The notes under the pieces: generated by a model
What the model saw: the letters and a program-made list of their open reading frames with translations, nothing else
Told to the model about the DNA's origin: nothing
The model's database searches: none
Translations under genes and position numbers: made by a program
In this document: piece by piece, positions 48,402 to 57,856 of the stretch
Numbering within the stretch: the first letter of the stretch is position 1
How the letters are laid out: each line of letters opens with the position of its first letter
NCBI GenBank assembly: GCA_046154645.1
Contig: JBJXDZ010000122.1
Span: 1-64,000 of the forward strand
DNA length: 64,000 bases
Source: Ga0077555 sp046154645
GTDB taxonomy: Bacteria > Pseudomonadota > Alphaproteobacteria > Rhizobiales > Hyphomicrobiaceae
Reading direction: 5' to 3'

Positions 48402-50594
48402 TCAGTTGACGACATCATAACCTGTGGCGACGTCGATCTTCACCGGTTTCTTGTTGTTGAAGTCAACGGGCCATAAGCCAAGCTTCACTGGCGGATAAAC
48501 CTCGGCCGCAAATGTGATCTTGTAGCTGCCAGCGGGCAGGTCGTGCTGCTGTCGCAACGGCGTAAAGGTGCCCTTGCCTCCGAGCAAACCGGGATCGATC
48601 GTGATGACGATCGGATTTCCCGATTGAGGTGTCAGGATTAGCTGCGGATTCGCAATCATGCCGATATCAAGGAAGCCGCCATTGTAGGTGTCGCCGCGCA
48701 GCTGATTAGAATGCAGCTCCAGTCCCAGTTTACCCTGGGCATGGTTGAGCTTGAGCATGGCGTAAATACCCTGGCCGAGGTTCAGAATGTAGCCCTGGGC
48801 GCCCGCGGGCACGGTCTCCTTCGTGCTCTCGGCACTGGCGAGCGGAACCTTGCCGTAGCGAGCAAACATCGCCTTTTCCTCATCAGAAAAGACATACCGG
48901 TTCGCAATCCCGGTGAAGCAGGAGCCATTGCCGTCTTGCCGCGTATAGACCACCAGCAGGTCACTGCTGAAGCGCTTCTGGCGCACGATCGAGAGCTTGA
49001 GACCGGGCTGCTCGAATGAGCGTTCGAGGGCGGCCAGGCTCATGCCCTTGTCGCCATATACTCCCCACCCGTTGGTCAGCCACGCAGCGCACTGGCCCTT
49101 GACGGCAAAGGGCACAGCCGTTCGCGTGCGGTGCAGTTCATAGCCGATGCCGAAGATGGATTCGAAGCGCCAGCGATCGCTGCCGGTGTCATGTCGGCGC
49201 AAGATCGAGGTTCGACCAACAACGTCGCCGAGCGACCAGTTCATCTCGCGGCTGATCTGATCAAGACCGCCCATGAAATCACGGCCGGGGGTGTTCCAGG
49301 GCTTGTCCAAAGCGCGCAAAGAATCGGCCAATGCCCAGGCCGGCACCAGAATGCCGATCAGCACCGGCAGGCTCAGCACCAACCGCAGGAGGGCGACATC
49401 GCGGGCCATCGCGAAGAGAGCCGCCGCGCCGAGCCCCGCGATGATGGCGAGCCCAGGCATGGCAAACATCAGATAGCGGGCTGACCCGTAAATGACGAGC
49501 TCCACCTGGGGCGAATAACTGAAGTAGAGAAAACCCACGATGACGGGCACCAGAGCGGCAACCAGTGTCCGCCCCCAGGCTCCCTCACACGGCACATTGA
49601 GCGCACGCGTTATGGTCTTTCCCCAGTCCAGCCAATGCGCCAGGGCAAACAGCGTATATACGCCACCAATACAGAGGGAGAGATTCAACGCCCAGGATAC
49701 GGCCGATAGCAGCGGTACCGGTGGCAAATTATCATTCATGCCGAACGACAGCATGTACCAGCGCCAGACGTCGCCAACGTTGTCCGGGTTGTAGAGCAGA
49801 CCTTTGCCCAGGCTGAAGGTGCGCACGGCCCCGCGCCCCTGGCTACCGAGCATCTGGCGCAGATTGTCCCAGCCGGTTGCCATTTCGCCGATCAGGTAGG
49901 GCGCCAGCAGCAGCAGCGTGAGGCCCAGCGCTGCCGCCGCTTCGCGCCACGGCACCCGTGTCCGCGTCACCAGCATGGCGGCAACGATGCACATCACCAG
50001 TAGGTACGTCGATAGGTGCATTTGCATGCCAAGCACCAGCGACGCCACCATCCACTTGAAGCTGGCAGTGTGCCTTTCTCCGATCACCCGGATCATGAAG
50101 GCAAACGCCAGAATGATGAACGGCGCCTGGAAACTCGGGTTCCAAAGTCTGGTCAACGTGCCGAACAGCACGGGGGAGGCCATCAACACCATCGTCGCCG
50201 TGATCGCGGCCACAGCGCCAAAGCTGTTGCGCATGGCCATGTAGAACGGGATCAGCGACAACATGCCCAGCAACACACAGAACTTGTAGCTGAGATCGGG
50301 ATCCTTGCTGAAGAGGGTCGGAATCACCCACACGTAGTGCAAGAAGCCGCCCGGCACCCGTGCGGCCGAGCCATAAGAGAGTTCCGCTCCCATCCACTGG
50401 AACTCGCGCAGCAGGCTCTCGGACCGCACCATGTCCCGGTCGGTCCAAAAATTGAAGAATGAATCGTTGTCCAGAATGATGTAGAGCACCGCCAGAATCG
50501 CCAGCAGAGCGATGCCCGCGAACTCAACGCGCAGCACTCGAAGCAGTGGAAACGGCTTCGTATCCGCCTCGAGGGCTTCGCTCCGCGGCATCAT
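48402..50594 (-). CDS. Large membrane glycosyltransferase (GT39-like)
   Basis: 730 residues. About ten to twelve transmembrane helices fill the first ~450 residues, followed by a soluble, beta-rich C-terminal part of about 280 residues. The first periplasmic loop contains acidic residues in NFWTDRDMVRSESLL, consistent with the catalytic Asp of GT39/ArnT-type transferases that use polyprenyl-phosphate sugars. Exact donor and acceptor are unknown. It overlaps the upstream gene by 4 bases. Confidence 0.75.
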   Translation of the reverse strand: MMPRSEALEADTKPFPLLRVLRVEFAGIALLAILAVLYIILDNDSFFNFWTDRDMVRSESLLREFQWMGAELSYGSAARVPGGFLHYVWVIPTLFSKDPDLSYKFCVLLGMLSLIPFYMAMRNSFGAVAAITATMVLMASPVLFGTLTRLWNPSFQAPFIILAFAFMIRVIGERHTASFKWMVASLVLGMQMHLSTYLLVMCIVAAMLVTRTRVPWREAAAALGLTLLLLAPYLIGEMATGWDNLRQMLGSQGRGAVRTFSLGKGLLYNPDNVGDVWRWYMLSFGMNDNLPPVPLLSAVSWALNLSLCIGGVYTLFALAHWLDWGKTITRALNVPCEGAWGRTLVAALVPVIVGFLYFSYSPQVELVIYGSARYLMFAMPGLAIIAGLGAAALFAMARDVALLRLVLSLPVLIGILVPAWALADSLRALDKPWNTPGRDFMGGLDQISREMNWSLGDVVGRTSILRRHDTGSDRWRFESIFGIGYELHRTRTAVPFAVKGQCAAWLTNGWGVYGDKGMSLAALERSFEQPGLKLSIVRQKRFSSDLLVVYTRQDGNGSCFTGIANRYVFSDEEKAMFARYGKVPLASAESTKETVPAGAQGYILNLGQGIYAMLKLNHAQGKLGLELHSNQLRGDTYNGGFLDIGMIANPQLILTPQSGNPIVITIDPGLLGGKGTFTPLRQQHDLPAGSYKITFAAEVYPPVKLGLWPVDFNNKKPVKIDVATGYDVVN

Positions 50595-51232
50595 TTCGCG
50601 CCCTGCTCCAGCATGCGTTCAATCTTCAAGGATGTGATGCGCAGCTTGCCGACCGGCTTGTCGCGACCATCAGGAATAAAGGCGAGATAAACACGATCGA
50701 GGCTACCTTGAGGCGCCACAAAGTAGACCGTCGTCGGCCCCGTTCCGACAGGTATCTCCTGGCGCATGAGATCCATCTGGCGGTTGCGCACGATGACGGC
50801 CGCGGGTTCGCCATCCACACTGCGCTCAAACGTCACCCGGTAGATCTGCAGCCGCTCGTAGGCCTTGAAGTGCAGCACCGCGCCGATCCAAGGCGTGCCA
50901 CCGTAAGTGACCGTCACGCCCCCTGGGTCGTACTGCACCGTCGAGACGGTGGCGCCATTATAGAATCCCCAGTAGCCCGCCGGCTGCTTTTCGACGCCCG
51001 GGGTCTCCACCGAAAAATTGGACTGATAGACAAGCGTGGTCGGACCGCCCTTGCGGGCTTTTTCCAGCCGCTCCCATTGATCGCGCGTTGGGCGATCAGG
51101 CGACAGGTAGCCGACACTCAACGCCAGCCAGGCGGACAACACCAAGCCCAGAACGACGACGTTCTTGACGACGATACCCATCCAAGGGCGCTGTGAGGAG
51201 GTGTCGGGTGCGGCAGACGCCGAAGGCATCAT
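50591..51232 (-). CDS. Hypothetical membrane-anchored protein
   Basis: 213 residues. One N-terminal transmembrane helix (NVVVLGLVLSAWLALSVG) follows a polar tail, then a probable periplasmic beta-rich domain. I do not recognise the domain; it may be a carbohydrate-binding-like sandwich (FSVETPGVEKQPAGYWGFY). It is coupled by a 4-base overlap to the large glycosyltransferase, so it is probably an accessory of it. Confidence 0.7.
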   Translation of the reverse strand: MMPSASAAPDTSSQRPWMGIVVKNVVVLGLVLSAWLALSVGYLSPDRPTRDQWERLEKARKGGPTTLVYQSNFSVETPGVEKQPAGYWGFYNGATVSTVQYDPGGVTVTYGGTPWIGAVLHFKAYERLQIYRVTFERSVDGEPAAVIVRNRQMDLMRQEIPVGTGPTTVYFVAPQGSLDRVYLAFIPDGRDKPVGKLRITSLKIERMLEQGAK

Positions 51233-51728
51233 GAGTGACCACTATGACGACGGATATACAGGGTACATGACCACCGCCCCACCGCCATTCGGCGCGTTGA
51301 GGCGGGCGCCATTGTGGCGATCACTAAACGAGGGCAGGGCCTCGGATGTCAATGTCAACATCGTGAACCGATGGCGCGATTGAGCGCTGCGCGGCCCGAC
51401 CCTTTGCGCATCCGCTCATGGCGCAGATATAGTCCATACGCAAACACGCCGCATGGCCTGGCGCGCCTGGATCTGTGCTCCAAGCCCCTGATACTGGTGG
51501 AACATTCATTGCCATCCACGGCCCACGCTAATCGCGCCTGGCCCTTATGCGGCACGCCGATGCCGTCAAAAACCGTGCTGGCGCGCCGGCTGTCACGTTA
51601 ATTTTTCCGCGTACTGTCGCCGGGCAACCACACTCTGGAACGCTAGAGCCACAGGTGGCGTGACAGCGGGGTGCAGCGGCTCAGAAAGCTCTTCGTTACC
51701 ATCAACTGGTGCGCGCTTCATCCCAAAC
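51233..51728. other. Gap between the glycan operon and dnaA
   Basis: About 500 bases, including the upstream region of the minus-strand glycan operon. No gene or conserved RNA is recognised. Confidence 0.4.
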
Positions 51729-51759
51729 TCAAACAGGGCGGAGGTTGTCCCCCGCCCTG
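51729..51759 (-). terminator. Terminator-like hairpin after dnaA
   Basis: CAGGGCGG and CCGCCCTG pair on the minus strand across a 10-base loop. The stem is followed by TTTGAGTTT. It lies 30 bases beyond the dnaA stop codon. Confidence 0.65.
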
Positions 51760-51788
51760 GTGTTTCCTTGATCGGTAGAAACCGGCAA

Positions 51789-53390
51789 TCAGCTGGCAAG
51801 CTGCTTCTTCAGTTCTTCGATCTCGTCCTTCAGGCGCCCGTTGCCGTTGATCTCGCCGTCGATCTTGCGGATGGCGTGCAGCACCGTGGTGTGATCTCGC
51901 CCACCGAAGCGACGCCCGATCTCGGGCAGCGAGCGCGACGTCATCTGCTTGGCGAGGTACATGCCGATCTGGCGTGGCCACACCACCGAGCGATGCCGGC
52001 GCTGGGACAGGATGTCGGCCCGCGACACACCGAAGTGACGTGAGATGATGCGCAAGATGTCTTCGATCTTGATCCGGCGCGGCTCCACACCACTGATCAA
52101 ATCGCGAACAATAGTCTCCACGAGATCGACGGTGATCGGCGTGCGCATATACTGCCAGGTCGCGTAGAGCCGCGTCACCGCACCTTCGAACTCGCGTCCG
52201 CCATCGGTCAGTCGCTCGGCGAGCAACTCGATGACCTCACGCGGAATCTCGAAGGAGGGATCGACAGCCCGCTTTTCCTGGATGCGGCGCTCGAGAACTT
52301 TGATCCGCAATTCATAATCGAAGGCCTGGATCTCGGTAATGAGGCCGCGCTGCAGGCGAGAGCGCATGCGATCGTTGAGACGGACCAGCTGGCCTGGAGC
52401 ACGGGCCGAGGCCACCACCAGCTGCCGCCCTCCGTCAAGCATGGTGTTGATGATGTGCTCGAACTCCAGCTCGGTTTTCTCGCCCTGCATGAACTCGAGA
52501 TCATCGATCAATAGCACGTCGACGGAGCGGAACTGATCCTTGAACGCCATGGCGTCCTGGGATTTGATCGCCTCGACGAACTGGAAGCGGAAGCGCTCGG
52601 CGGTCAGGTACAGCACGTTGGCGTGCGGCGTACGGCGCTTCACTTCCCAGGCGATGGCTTGCAGCAGATGCGTCTTACCGTGGCCGACACCGGCGTGAAT
52701 GTAGAGCGGATTGAAGCCGCGGGACTCTGCAAAGATGGTCTCTGCGACCTGGGTTGCACCCGCATGGGCCATGCGGTTGGCGGCGCCGACGACGAAGCTT
52801 TCGAAGGTGCAGCGCGGATCGAGGGGCGAGCCGCCGAAACCGTCGGACGGACCGCGCGAGGAGCCGCCGGATCCCTGCCCTGTCCGCACTCCCAAAGCCT
52901 TGCGTGCGTCGAGGCCCCGCCCAGCATCGTCGAGGTTGACCCGGGGTTGCGCTGCAATGGCCGGCCGTACGGCGTTGCCGCCGGGCTGGCGCACCTGCAC
53001 GTCGACCTTGGACACGCCCTTGAATTCCACGGCCGCAGCCCGCAGCAGCGCGTCGGTGTAGTGGGTCTGGATCCAGTTTCGGAGAAACTTGACCGGAACA
53101 GTGACCTTGAGCAGCTCACCATCGAAGCTCACGAACTCAAGAGCATTGAACCAGCTCGAGTAGACTTCGTCACCGAGAGTGGCCCGCAGTGCCGCACGCA
53201 CTTTTTGGCCCAACTTGCTGATGTCGATTTCGCCGCTACCAGCGCCATTGCTGGCCTTCTCGACACCCGTTTTGCTGCCTTGTCCAGGCACCGGCGTCAG
53301 CGCCGGCATATGGTCACTGTCCGTCGTGTTCGACGCAAGCTCATGGGACTCGAAGTCCTGCTCACCATCGAAGTCTTTACGATCCGTCAT
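51789..53390 (-). CDS. dnaA: Chromosomal replication initiator DnaA
   Basis: 533 residues. Domain I (ISKLGQKVRAALRATLGD, NWIQTHY), a variable acidic and Gly-rich linker, the AAA+ domain with Walker A GVGHGKTHLLQAI and Walker B VLLIDDLEFMQG, and the C-terminal DNA-binding domain (GRDHTTVLHAIRKID). Long for DnaA because of an N-terminal extension and linker, as in other alphaproteobacteria. The ATG at 53390 gives MTDRKDFD; upstream sequence is untypical. It lies downstream of rpsT and a rhodanese gene. Confidence 0.98.
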   Translation of the reverse strand: MTDRKDFDGEQDFESHELASNTTDSDHMPALTPVPGQGSKTGVEKASNGAGSGEIDISKLGQKVRAALRATLGDEVYSSWFNALEFVSFDGELLKVTVPVKFLRNWIQTHYTDALLRAAAVEFKGVSKVDVQVRQPGGNAVRPAIAAQPRVNLDDAGRGLDARKALGVRTGQGSGGSSRGPSDGFGGSPLDPRCTFESFVVGAANRMAHAGATQVAETIFAESRGFNPLYIHAGVGHGKTHLLQAIAWEVKRRTPHANVLYLTAERFRFQFVEAIKSQDAMAFKDQFRSVDVLLIDDLEFMQGEKTELEFEHIINTMLDGGRQLVVASARAPGQLVRLNDRMRSRLQRGLITEIQAFDYELRIKVLERRIQEKRAVDPSFEIPREVIELLAERLTDGGREFEGAVTRLYATWQYMRTPITVDLVETIVRDLISGVEPRRIKIEDILRIISRHFGVSRADILSQRRHRSVVWPRQIGMYLAKQMTSRSLPEIGRRFGGRDHTTVLHAIRKIDGEINGNGRLKDEIEELKKQLAS

Positions 53391-53602
53391 TTGATAATCC
53401 CCGCCACTCTGATTGATCAGCTCTGGACTGCGCCCTCGCACAGCCCCCGATCGTGCCGGGCTCTCGCCCGGCTTACGCAAAACTCCCTACTGGTTACGCT
53501 TGCTGTCGTAAGTGATCAGACGGATTGCCTGTTGCGGTGCAGGCAATGATCTCGGGGCTTCGGCTCAAAGCCGTCCGAAGTCCCCTGGTGCCTTGGCAGC
53601 GA

Positions 53603-54046
53603 TCAACCCTGATTCCAAGGCAGTCCCTCGGCCTTCCAGCCCGAATGGCGACCTCGACGCTTCTCGGCGTCCAAGGGCCCTTCGAAACCTTCGGCCACAT
53701 TATGACAATGCCGGTACCCCGCCGCCGCCATGACTTGAGCTGCCTGTCTGCTACGCCCACCTGAGCGGCAGATGAAGAACAACTCCGTGTCATGATCGAC
53801 GCCAAGGCCCTTCAGCTGCTCTGCCAGCTCCGTCGCGAACCCCGCATTGAGGCGATTGTCCGGAAACGTCAGCCATTCGACCAGCACCGGGCGCCGGTTC
53901 AGCGCGGAGAGATCAGGCAATCCGACAAAAGCCCACTCTGACCGTGTCCGCACATCGATCAGAACAGAGGCCGGATTGGCCTTCAACTGCTGCCACACCT
54001 CGCCGACCGTCACGTCGTCGACTTTACTGGGTTGGGACGCCGTCAC
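53603..54046 (-). CDS. Rhodanese-like sulfurtransferase domain protein
   Basis: 147-residue single-domain rhodanese. Active-site loop CRSGGRSRQAA, preceded by the ELFFI strand; the fold start is VLIDVRTRSEWAFVG. Single-domain rhodaneses carry persulfide sulfur between proteins; the partner is unknown. It lies between rpsT and dnaA on the same strand, with gaps on both sides, so it probably has its own promoter. Confidence 0.9.
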   Translation of the reverse strand: MTASQPSKVDDVTVGEVWQQLKANPASVLIDVRTRSEWAFVGLPDLSALNRRPVLVEWLTFPDNRLNAGFATELAEQLKGLGVDHDTELFFICRSGGRSRQAAQVMAAAGYRHCHNVAEGFEGPLDAEKRRGRHSGWKAEGLPWNQG

Positions 54047-54149
54047 TGACCCTCTCCTCTTCCCGTGCTAAACACTGCCTCGTACCTTCAGTCCGCCGCT
54101 TGCCCATCATGCGACCGATCCGCACGATCGGTTGGAACAGCATAGGCCG

Positions 54150-54440
54150 CCGAGCAACTTGTCCGCACGACAAGTCATCCGACGCAGCACAACGCAGCAC
54201 ATAACAAGAGACCGGATTGCCCAGGCTCAGGACCGAGATCCGAACCTGAACCTTACGCACATAACGGGTGGTTCCGACCTGGGTCTTGGCCGCGCCACCG
54301 ATGCCCAGGATATTAACTGATTATTAACCCCGCGCAAGTTTTGCGCCGCCACGCCGCTGCTTCGCTTGATCGCGCCATGCGCTCGATCGCCGCGCCGTGG
54401 ACAAGCTCGGCAGCGTCGCAAGTGTGTGGACAAATGCCTT
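54150..54440. other. Possible origin-like stretch with DnaA-box-like motifs
   Basis: Three motifs close to the DnaA box TTATCCACA are seen: TTGTCCGCA at 54159-54167, and on the other strand CGTGGACAA at 54396-54404 and TGTGGACAA at 54425-54433. The short AT-rich run TATTAACTGATTATTAA lies at 54310-54326. GCACATAAC occurs twice nearby. Being beside dnaA and rpsT it could be an origin or a DnaA-controlled promoter, but the motif match is partial. Confidence 0.35.
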
Positions 54441-54546
54441 GAAGTGGCGAGGAGATTCGGCGCTGCCTTATGGCGGTTCAGCTATGGAACGACGATCACA
54501 GAACAGGCGCCAGTGAACCAAGTTTCTTGTTGTCATGTGTCCGTCA

Positions 54547-54574
54547 AGAAAAAGCCCCGCACGCTGGCGGGGCT
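54547..54574 (-). terminator. Rho-independent terminator of rpsT
   Basis: On the minus strand AGCCCCGC pairs with GCGGGGCT across a 6-base loop and is followed by TTTTTC. It lies about 140 bases after the rpsT stop. Confidence 0.85.
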
Positions 54575-54712
54575 CGAATGTTCCAGGTATTTGGTAGGGT
54601 ATTCAATTCTTTGCTGCATTGCAGCGCTGTCGCATTGGCCAACATTCCTGTGGTTGAGATGCCACACGCGGCCAGACTACCGATACTGTCGACCGTGGGC
54701 CCAATCAGCGGC

Positions 54713-54979
54713 TCAGGCCGACATCCCCTTGACGCGGGCGGAGAGCCTGGAAACCTTGCGTGAAGCCGTCTTCTTGTGGACGATGCCCTTCTGGACACCG
54801 CGCATCAGCTGCGGTTCGACAACCTTGAGCGCAGCCTCGGCCTCGCCCTTCTTGCCGGCGGCAATGGCGTCCTCGACAGCCCGGATCGTGGATTTCACCA
54901 CCGTACGTCGGCTCTTATTGACTTCGGTGCGACGCTTGGTGACGCGCGCAGCACGCGCGGCCGACTTGGTATTGGCCAT
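54713..54979 (-). CDS. rpsT: 30S ribosomal protein S20
   Basis: 88-residue basic, helical protein that binds 16S rRNA in the small subunit. N-terminal MANTKSAARAARVTKRRT and C-terminal KKTASRKVSRLSARVKG are typical. The ATG at 54979 is the standard start for the family. It precedes the rhodanese gene and dnaA, an arrangement common in Hyphomicrobiales. Confidence 0.98.
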   Translation of the reverse strand: MANTKSAARAARVTKRRTEVNKSRRTVVKSTIRAVEDAIAAGKKGEAEAALKVVEPQLMRGVQKGIVHKKTASRKVSRLSARVKGMSA

Positions 54980-55195
54980 TACTGGCATCCTTCCGTTGGT
55001 ATGAACATTGCCTGGGGAGCCCGCAACCGCTCGCTGTTGACGGCGGGCGCAGCGCAAACGCTTGTACCGCCCGGGGCCAAGGCCCAGGACGGTAGCACGG
55101 CGCTCCGTATATCTGCCGCTTTCGGACTGGTCAACGCGTCCCGGCGGTCAAACTGCCAATCTGCAAGCCCACCGACCGCTGAAATGAGGTTCAAC

Positions 55196-55618
55196 ATGGC
55201 CGGAAACTTCCACGAAGCCTTCCAGGAGCAGAAGCTCGAGCTGCCTTCCGACCGCTCGACGGGGCTGGTGTTTACCGTAGCCATGGCAGTTGTCGCTTGG
55301 TTCGGTCGCCATCACGGCATGGTGCTGTGGCCGGCGCTGATCGCCAGCGCGGCCTTCCTAGGGTTGGCAATGGCGGCGCCCGCTCGTCTGCGCCCCCTCA
55401 ACATCGCCTGGATGAAGCTAGCGCTGCTGATGAGCCGGGTTGTCTCACCCATCGTTATGGGTGTGCTGTTCCTGATCACCATTGTCCCATTCGGTCTCGG
55501 TATGCAGTTGCTGCGCGACCCGCTGCGCAAGAAACGCGCTGGTGCCGAAGCCAGCTACTGGATCGTGCGCGGCAACGATCCCGCGACACCAGCGCCCGAC
55601 ATGCGCAATCAGTTCTGA
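55196..55618 (+). CDS. SxtJ family membrane protein
   Basis: 140 residues with about three to four hydrophobic helices (FTVAMAVVAWFG, VLWPALIASAAFLGLAM, VVSPIVMGVLFLITIVPFGL) and a basic C-terminal PLRKKRAGAEASYWIVR. This matches the SxtJ family named from saxitoxin clusters but found widely. GAGG precedes the ATG at 55196. It is followed by DUF5989 and a carbamoyltransferase, the usual trio. Function unknown. Confidence 0.85.
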   Translation: MAGNFHEAFQEQKLELPSDRSTGLVFTVAMAVVAWFGRHHGMVLWPALIASAAFLGLAMAAPARLRPLNIAWMKLALLMSRVVSPIVMGVLFLITIVPFGLGMQLLRDPLRKKRAGAEASYWIVRGNDPATPAPDMRNQF

Positions 55619-55738
55619 GTTGGCCCCAGCGAAACCTGACACCTGAGCCTTGAGCGCCACTGGCACCGGATTTGCTCTTCACCCCGCAACCAATCCCGCG
55701 AGCAACGCCATGTTGCCGCGCATGTGAACATCCAGCCG

Positions 55739-55903
55739 ATGAGTGCCGTTATGATGTCGTTGATCAAGGAACTGATGGCCTACATGAGCGCGCGCCGCAA
55801 ATGGTGGCTGGCCCCTGTCATCCTGTTGCTGGTGATTGTCGGCGGCCTGCTGGTCCTGGCGCAAGGCTCGGCGATCGCGCCCTTCATCTACACAGTCTTC
55901 TAA
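55739..55903 (+). CDS. DUF5989 family small membrane protein
   Basis: A 54-residue protein. The N-terminal SLIKELMAYMSARRKWWLAP, one transmembrane helix and the ending LAQGSAIAPFIYTVF match DUF5989 (SxtK-like) proteins. It lies 120 bases after the SxtJ gene and 107 before the carbamoyltransferase gene. An ATG at 55754 may be the real start, since family members usually begin just before the Leu-Lys-Glu segment. Confidence 0.85.
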   Translation: MSAVMMSLIKELMAYMSARRKWWLAPVILLLVIVGGLLVLAQGSAIAPFIYTVF

Positions 55904-56010
55904 CGGTTTCGGCGGCGGCGGATGCTTTGGCGTCTGCCGCCGCTATGGGTTGCCTGGCCATCATTTCAGCGGCGCCCCATCGCCGCACCCCTCAACGTGT
56001 GGCGGTCTCC

Positions 56011-57846
56011 ATGCGCATTCTCGGCATCTCGGCCTTCTACCATGATAGTGCGGCGGCTCTCCTGGTCGATGGCCGCCCGGTCGCCGCCGCCCAGGAAGAG
56101 CGCTTCACACGTAAGAAGCACGACGCCGGCTTTCCCACCAACGCCATCCGTTATTGTCTCGAGGAGGCCGGAATTGGCCTCGACGACGTCGACCACATCG
56201 TCTTCTTCGAGAAGCCCTTGCTGAAGTTCGAGCGCCTGCTAGAGACCTATCTCGCCAATGCGCCACTGGGCTTTCAGTCTTTCAAGACAGCCATTCCCGT
56301 GTGGATCAAGGATAAGCTGTTCCAGAAGATCAATCTGACCAAAGCCCTTGCTCCATTCTCTGCCACCGGCAACGTCGAAACCAAGCTGCTGTTTGCCGAG
56401 CATCACCAGAGCCACGCCGCTTCAGCCTTCTTTCCCTCGCCCTTCGACGAAGCTGTGGTGCTGACCATGGATGGCGTCGGCGAGTGGGCAACGACGTCGG
56501 TTGCTATCGGTCGTGGCTCAACCCTCGAGACGGTACGCGAGATCCACTGGCCGCACTCGCTTGGCCTCCTCTATTCCGCTTTTACCTACTACACCGGCTT
56601 CAAGGTCAACTCCGGCGAGTACAAAGTCATGGGCCTTGCGCCCTACGGCGTACCGCGCTTCAAAGATCTCATCCTCCAGCACATCATGGACGTGAAACCC
56701 GACGGCAGCTTCTGGTTGGACCAGTCGTATTTCAACTATGCGACCGGCCTGACCATGACGTCGCGCAAGTTCCACGATCTGCTCGGCGCACCGCCACGCA
56801 CCCCTGACGAACCGCTGACGCAACGTCACATGGATCTCGCCGCCTCCATCCAGGCCGTCACCGAAGAAGTGACGCTGCGCATGACGCGCGATTTGGCTGC
56901 GCGTTACCGCATCGTGAACCTGTGTCTTGCTGGTGGCGTGGCCCTGAATTGCGTGGCCAACGGCAAGATCCTGCGCGACGGCGCCTTCAAGCGCATCTGG
57001 GTGCAGCCGGCAGCTGGCGATGCCGGTGGCGCCCTCGGCGCCGCCTATGCCGCCCACTGCCTCCATGCGGGCAAACCGCGCCACATGAGCGGCGGCCTCG
57101 ATGGCATGCAGGGGTCCTACCTCGGTCCCGCCTTCGCGCAACCCGACATCGAGGATCGCCTCACGCGAGCCGGCGCCCGCTTCACGTCGCATCAAGACGA
57201 CGCCATGCTCGATCGTACTGTCGCGGCCTTGGTACGCGGCGATGCCGTCGGCTGGTTCCAAGGCCGCATGGAATTTGGCCCGCGCGCGCTCGGCGCCCGC
57301 TCGATCCTTGGCGATCCCAGAAACCCCGAGATGCAGCGCACGCTCAATCTGAAGATCAAGTATCGCGAGAGCTTCCGCCCCTTTGCCCCCTCAGTGCTTG
57401 CCGAGGACGTCGCCGACTACTTTGAGCACGACGAAGCCTCTCCATACATGCTGATGGTCGCCGACGTGAAGCGCAATCGGCGCCGCCGCATGAGCGAGGC
57501 CGAGGAGGCCCTCTTTGGTATCGACAAGCTGAACGTGCCGCGTTCCGACATTCCGTCGGTGACGCACGTGGACTACTCTGCGCGCATCCAGACCGTGCAT
57601 GCCGAAACCAATCCGCGCTATCACGCGCTGATCGACAGTTTCAAGAAGCAAACGGGCTGTCCGCTGCTGGTCAATACCAGCTTCAACGTGCGCGGCGAAC
57701 CTATCGTCGGAACACCGGAGGATGCCTTCCGCTGCTTCATGGGCACGGAAATGGAAACGCTCGTGGTCGGCAATTGCGTGCTGGCGAAATCCGAGCAGAA
57801 CGCCGCACTGGCCGAAGACTACAAGTCGAAGTTCGAACTGGATTGA
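56011..57846 (+). CDS. Carbamoyltransferase (NodU/CmcH/SxtI family)
   Basis: 611 residues. These enzymes transfer the carbamoyl group of carbamoyl phosphate to hydroxyls through carbamoyl-adenylate. The N-terminal ILGISAFYHDSAAALL and HHQSHAASAFF (metal-binding His) and the ATP-binding LAGGVALNCVANGKI are intact. The C-terminal FGPRALGARSILGDPR and ESFRPFAPSVL are conserved. The acceptor is unknown; with SxtJ and DUF5989 partners it probably modifies a lipid or sugar at the membrane. Convergent with htpG, 10 bases apart. Confidence 0.95.
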   Translation: MRILGISAFYHDSAAALLVDGRPVAAAQEERFTRKKHDAGFPTNAIRYCLEEAGIGLDDVDHIVFFEKPLLKFERLLETYLANAPLGFQSFKTAIPVWIKDKLFQKINLTKALAPFSATGNVETKLLFAEHHQSHAASAFFPSPFDEAVVLTMDGVGEWATTSVAIGRGSTLETVREIHWPHSLGLLYSAFTYYTGFKVNSGEYKVMGLAPYGVPRFKDLILQHIMDVKPDGSFWLDQSYFNYATGLTMTSRKFHDLLGAPPRTPDEPLTQRHMDLAASIQAVTEEVTLRMTRDLAARYRIVNLCLAGGVALNCVANGKILRDGAFKRIWVQPAAGDAGGALGAAYAAHCLHAGKPRHMSGGLDGMQGSYLGPAFAQPDIEDRLTRAGARFTSHQDDAMLDRTVAALVRGDAVGWFQGRMEFGPRALGARSILGDPRNPEMQRTLNLKIKYRESFRPFAPSVLAEDVADYFEHDEASPYMLMVADVKRNRRRRMSEAEEALFGIDKLNVPRSDIPSVTHVDYSARIQTVHAETNPRYHALIDSFKKQTGCPLLVNTSFNVRGEPIVGTPEDAFRCFMGTEMETLVVGNCVLAKSEQNAALAEDYKSKFELD

Positions 57847-57856
57847 GTGCGGCGGC

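Noticed and set aside
51233..51728. Small gene between the glycan operon and dnaA
   Set aside because: Only short, unrelated frames without a ribosome-binding site.
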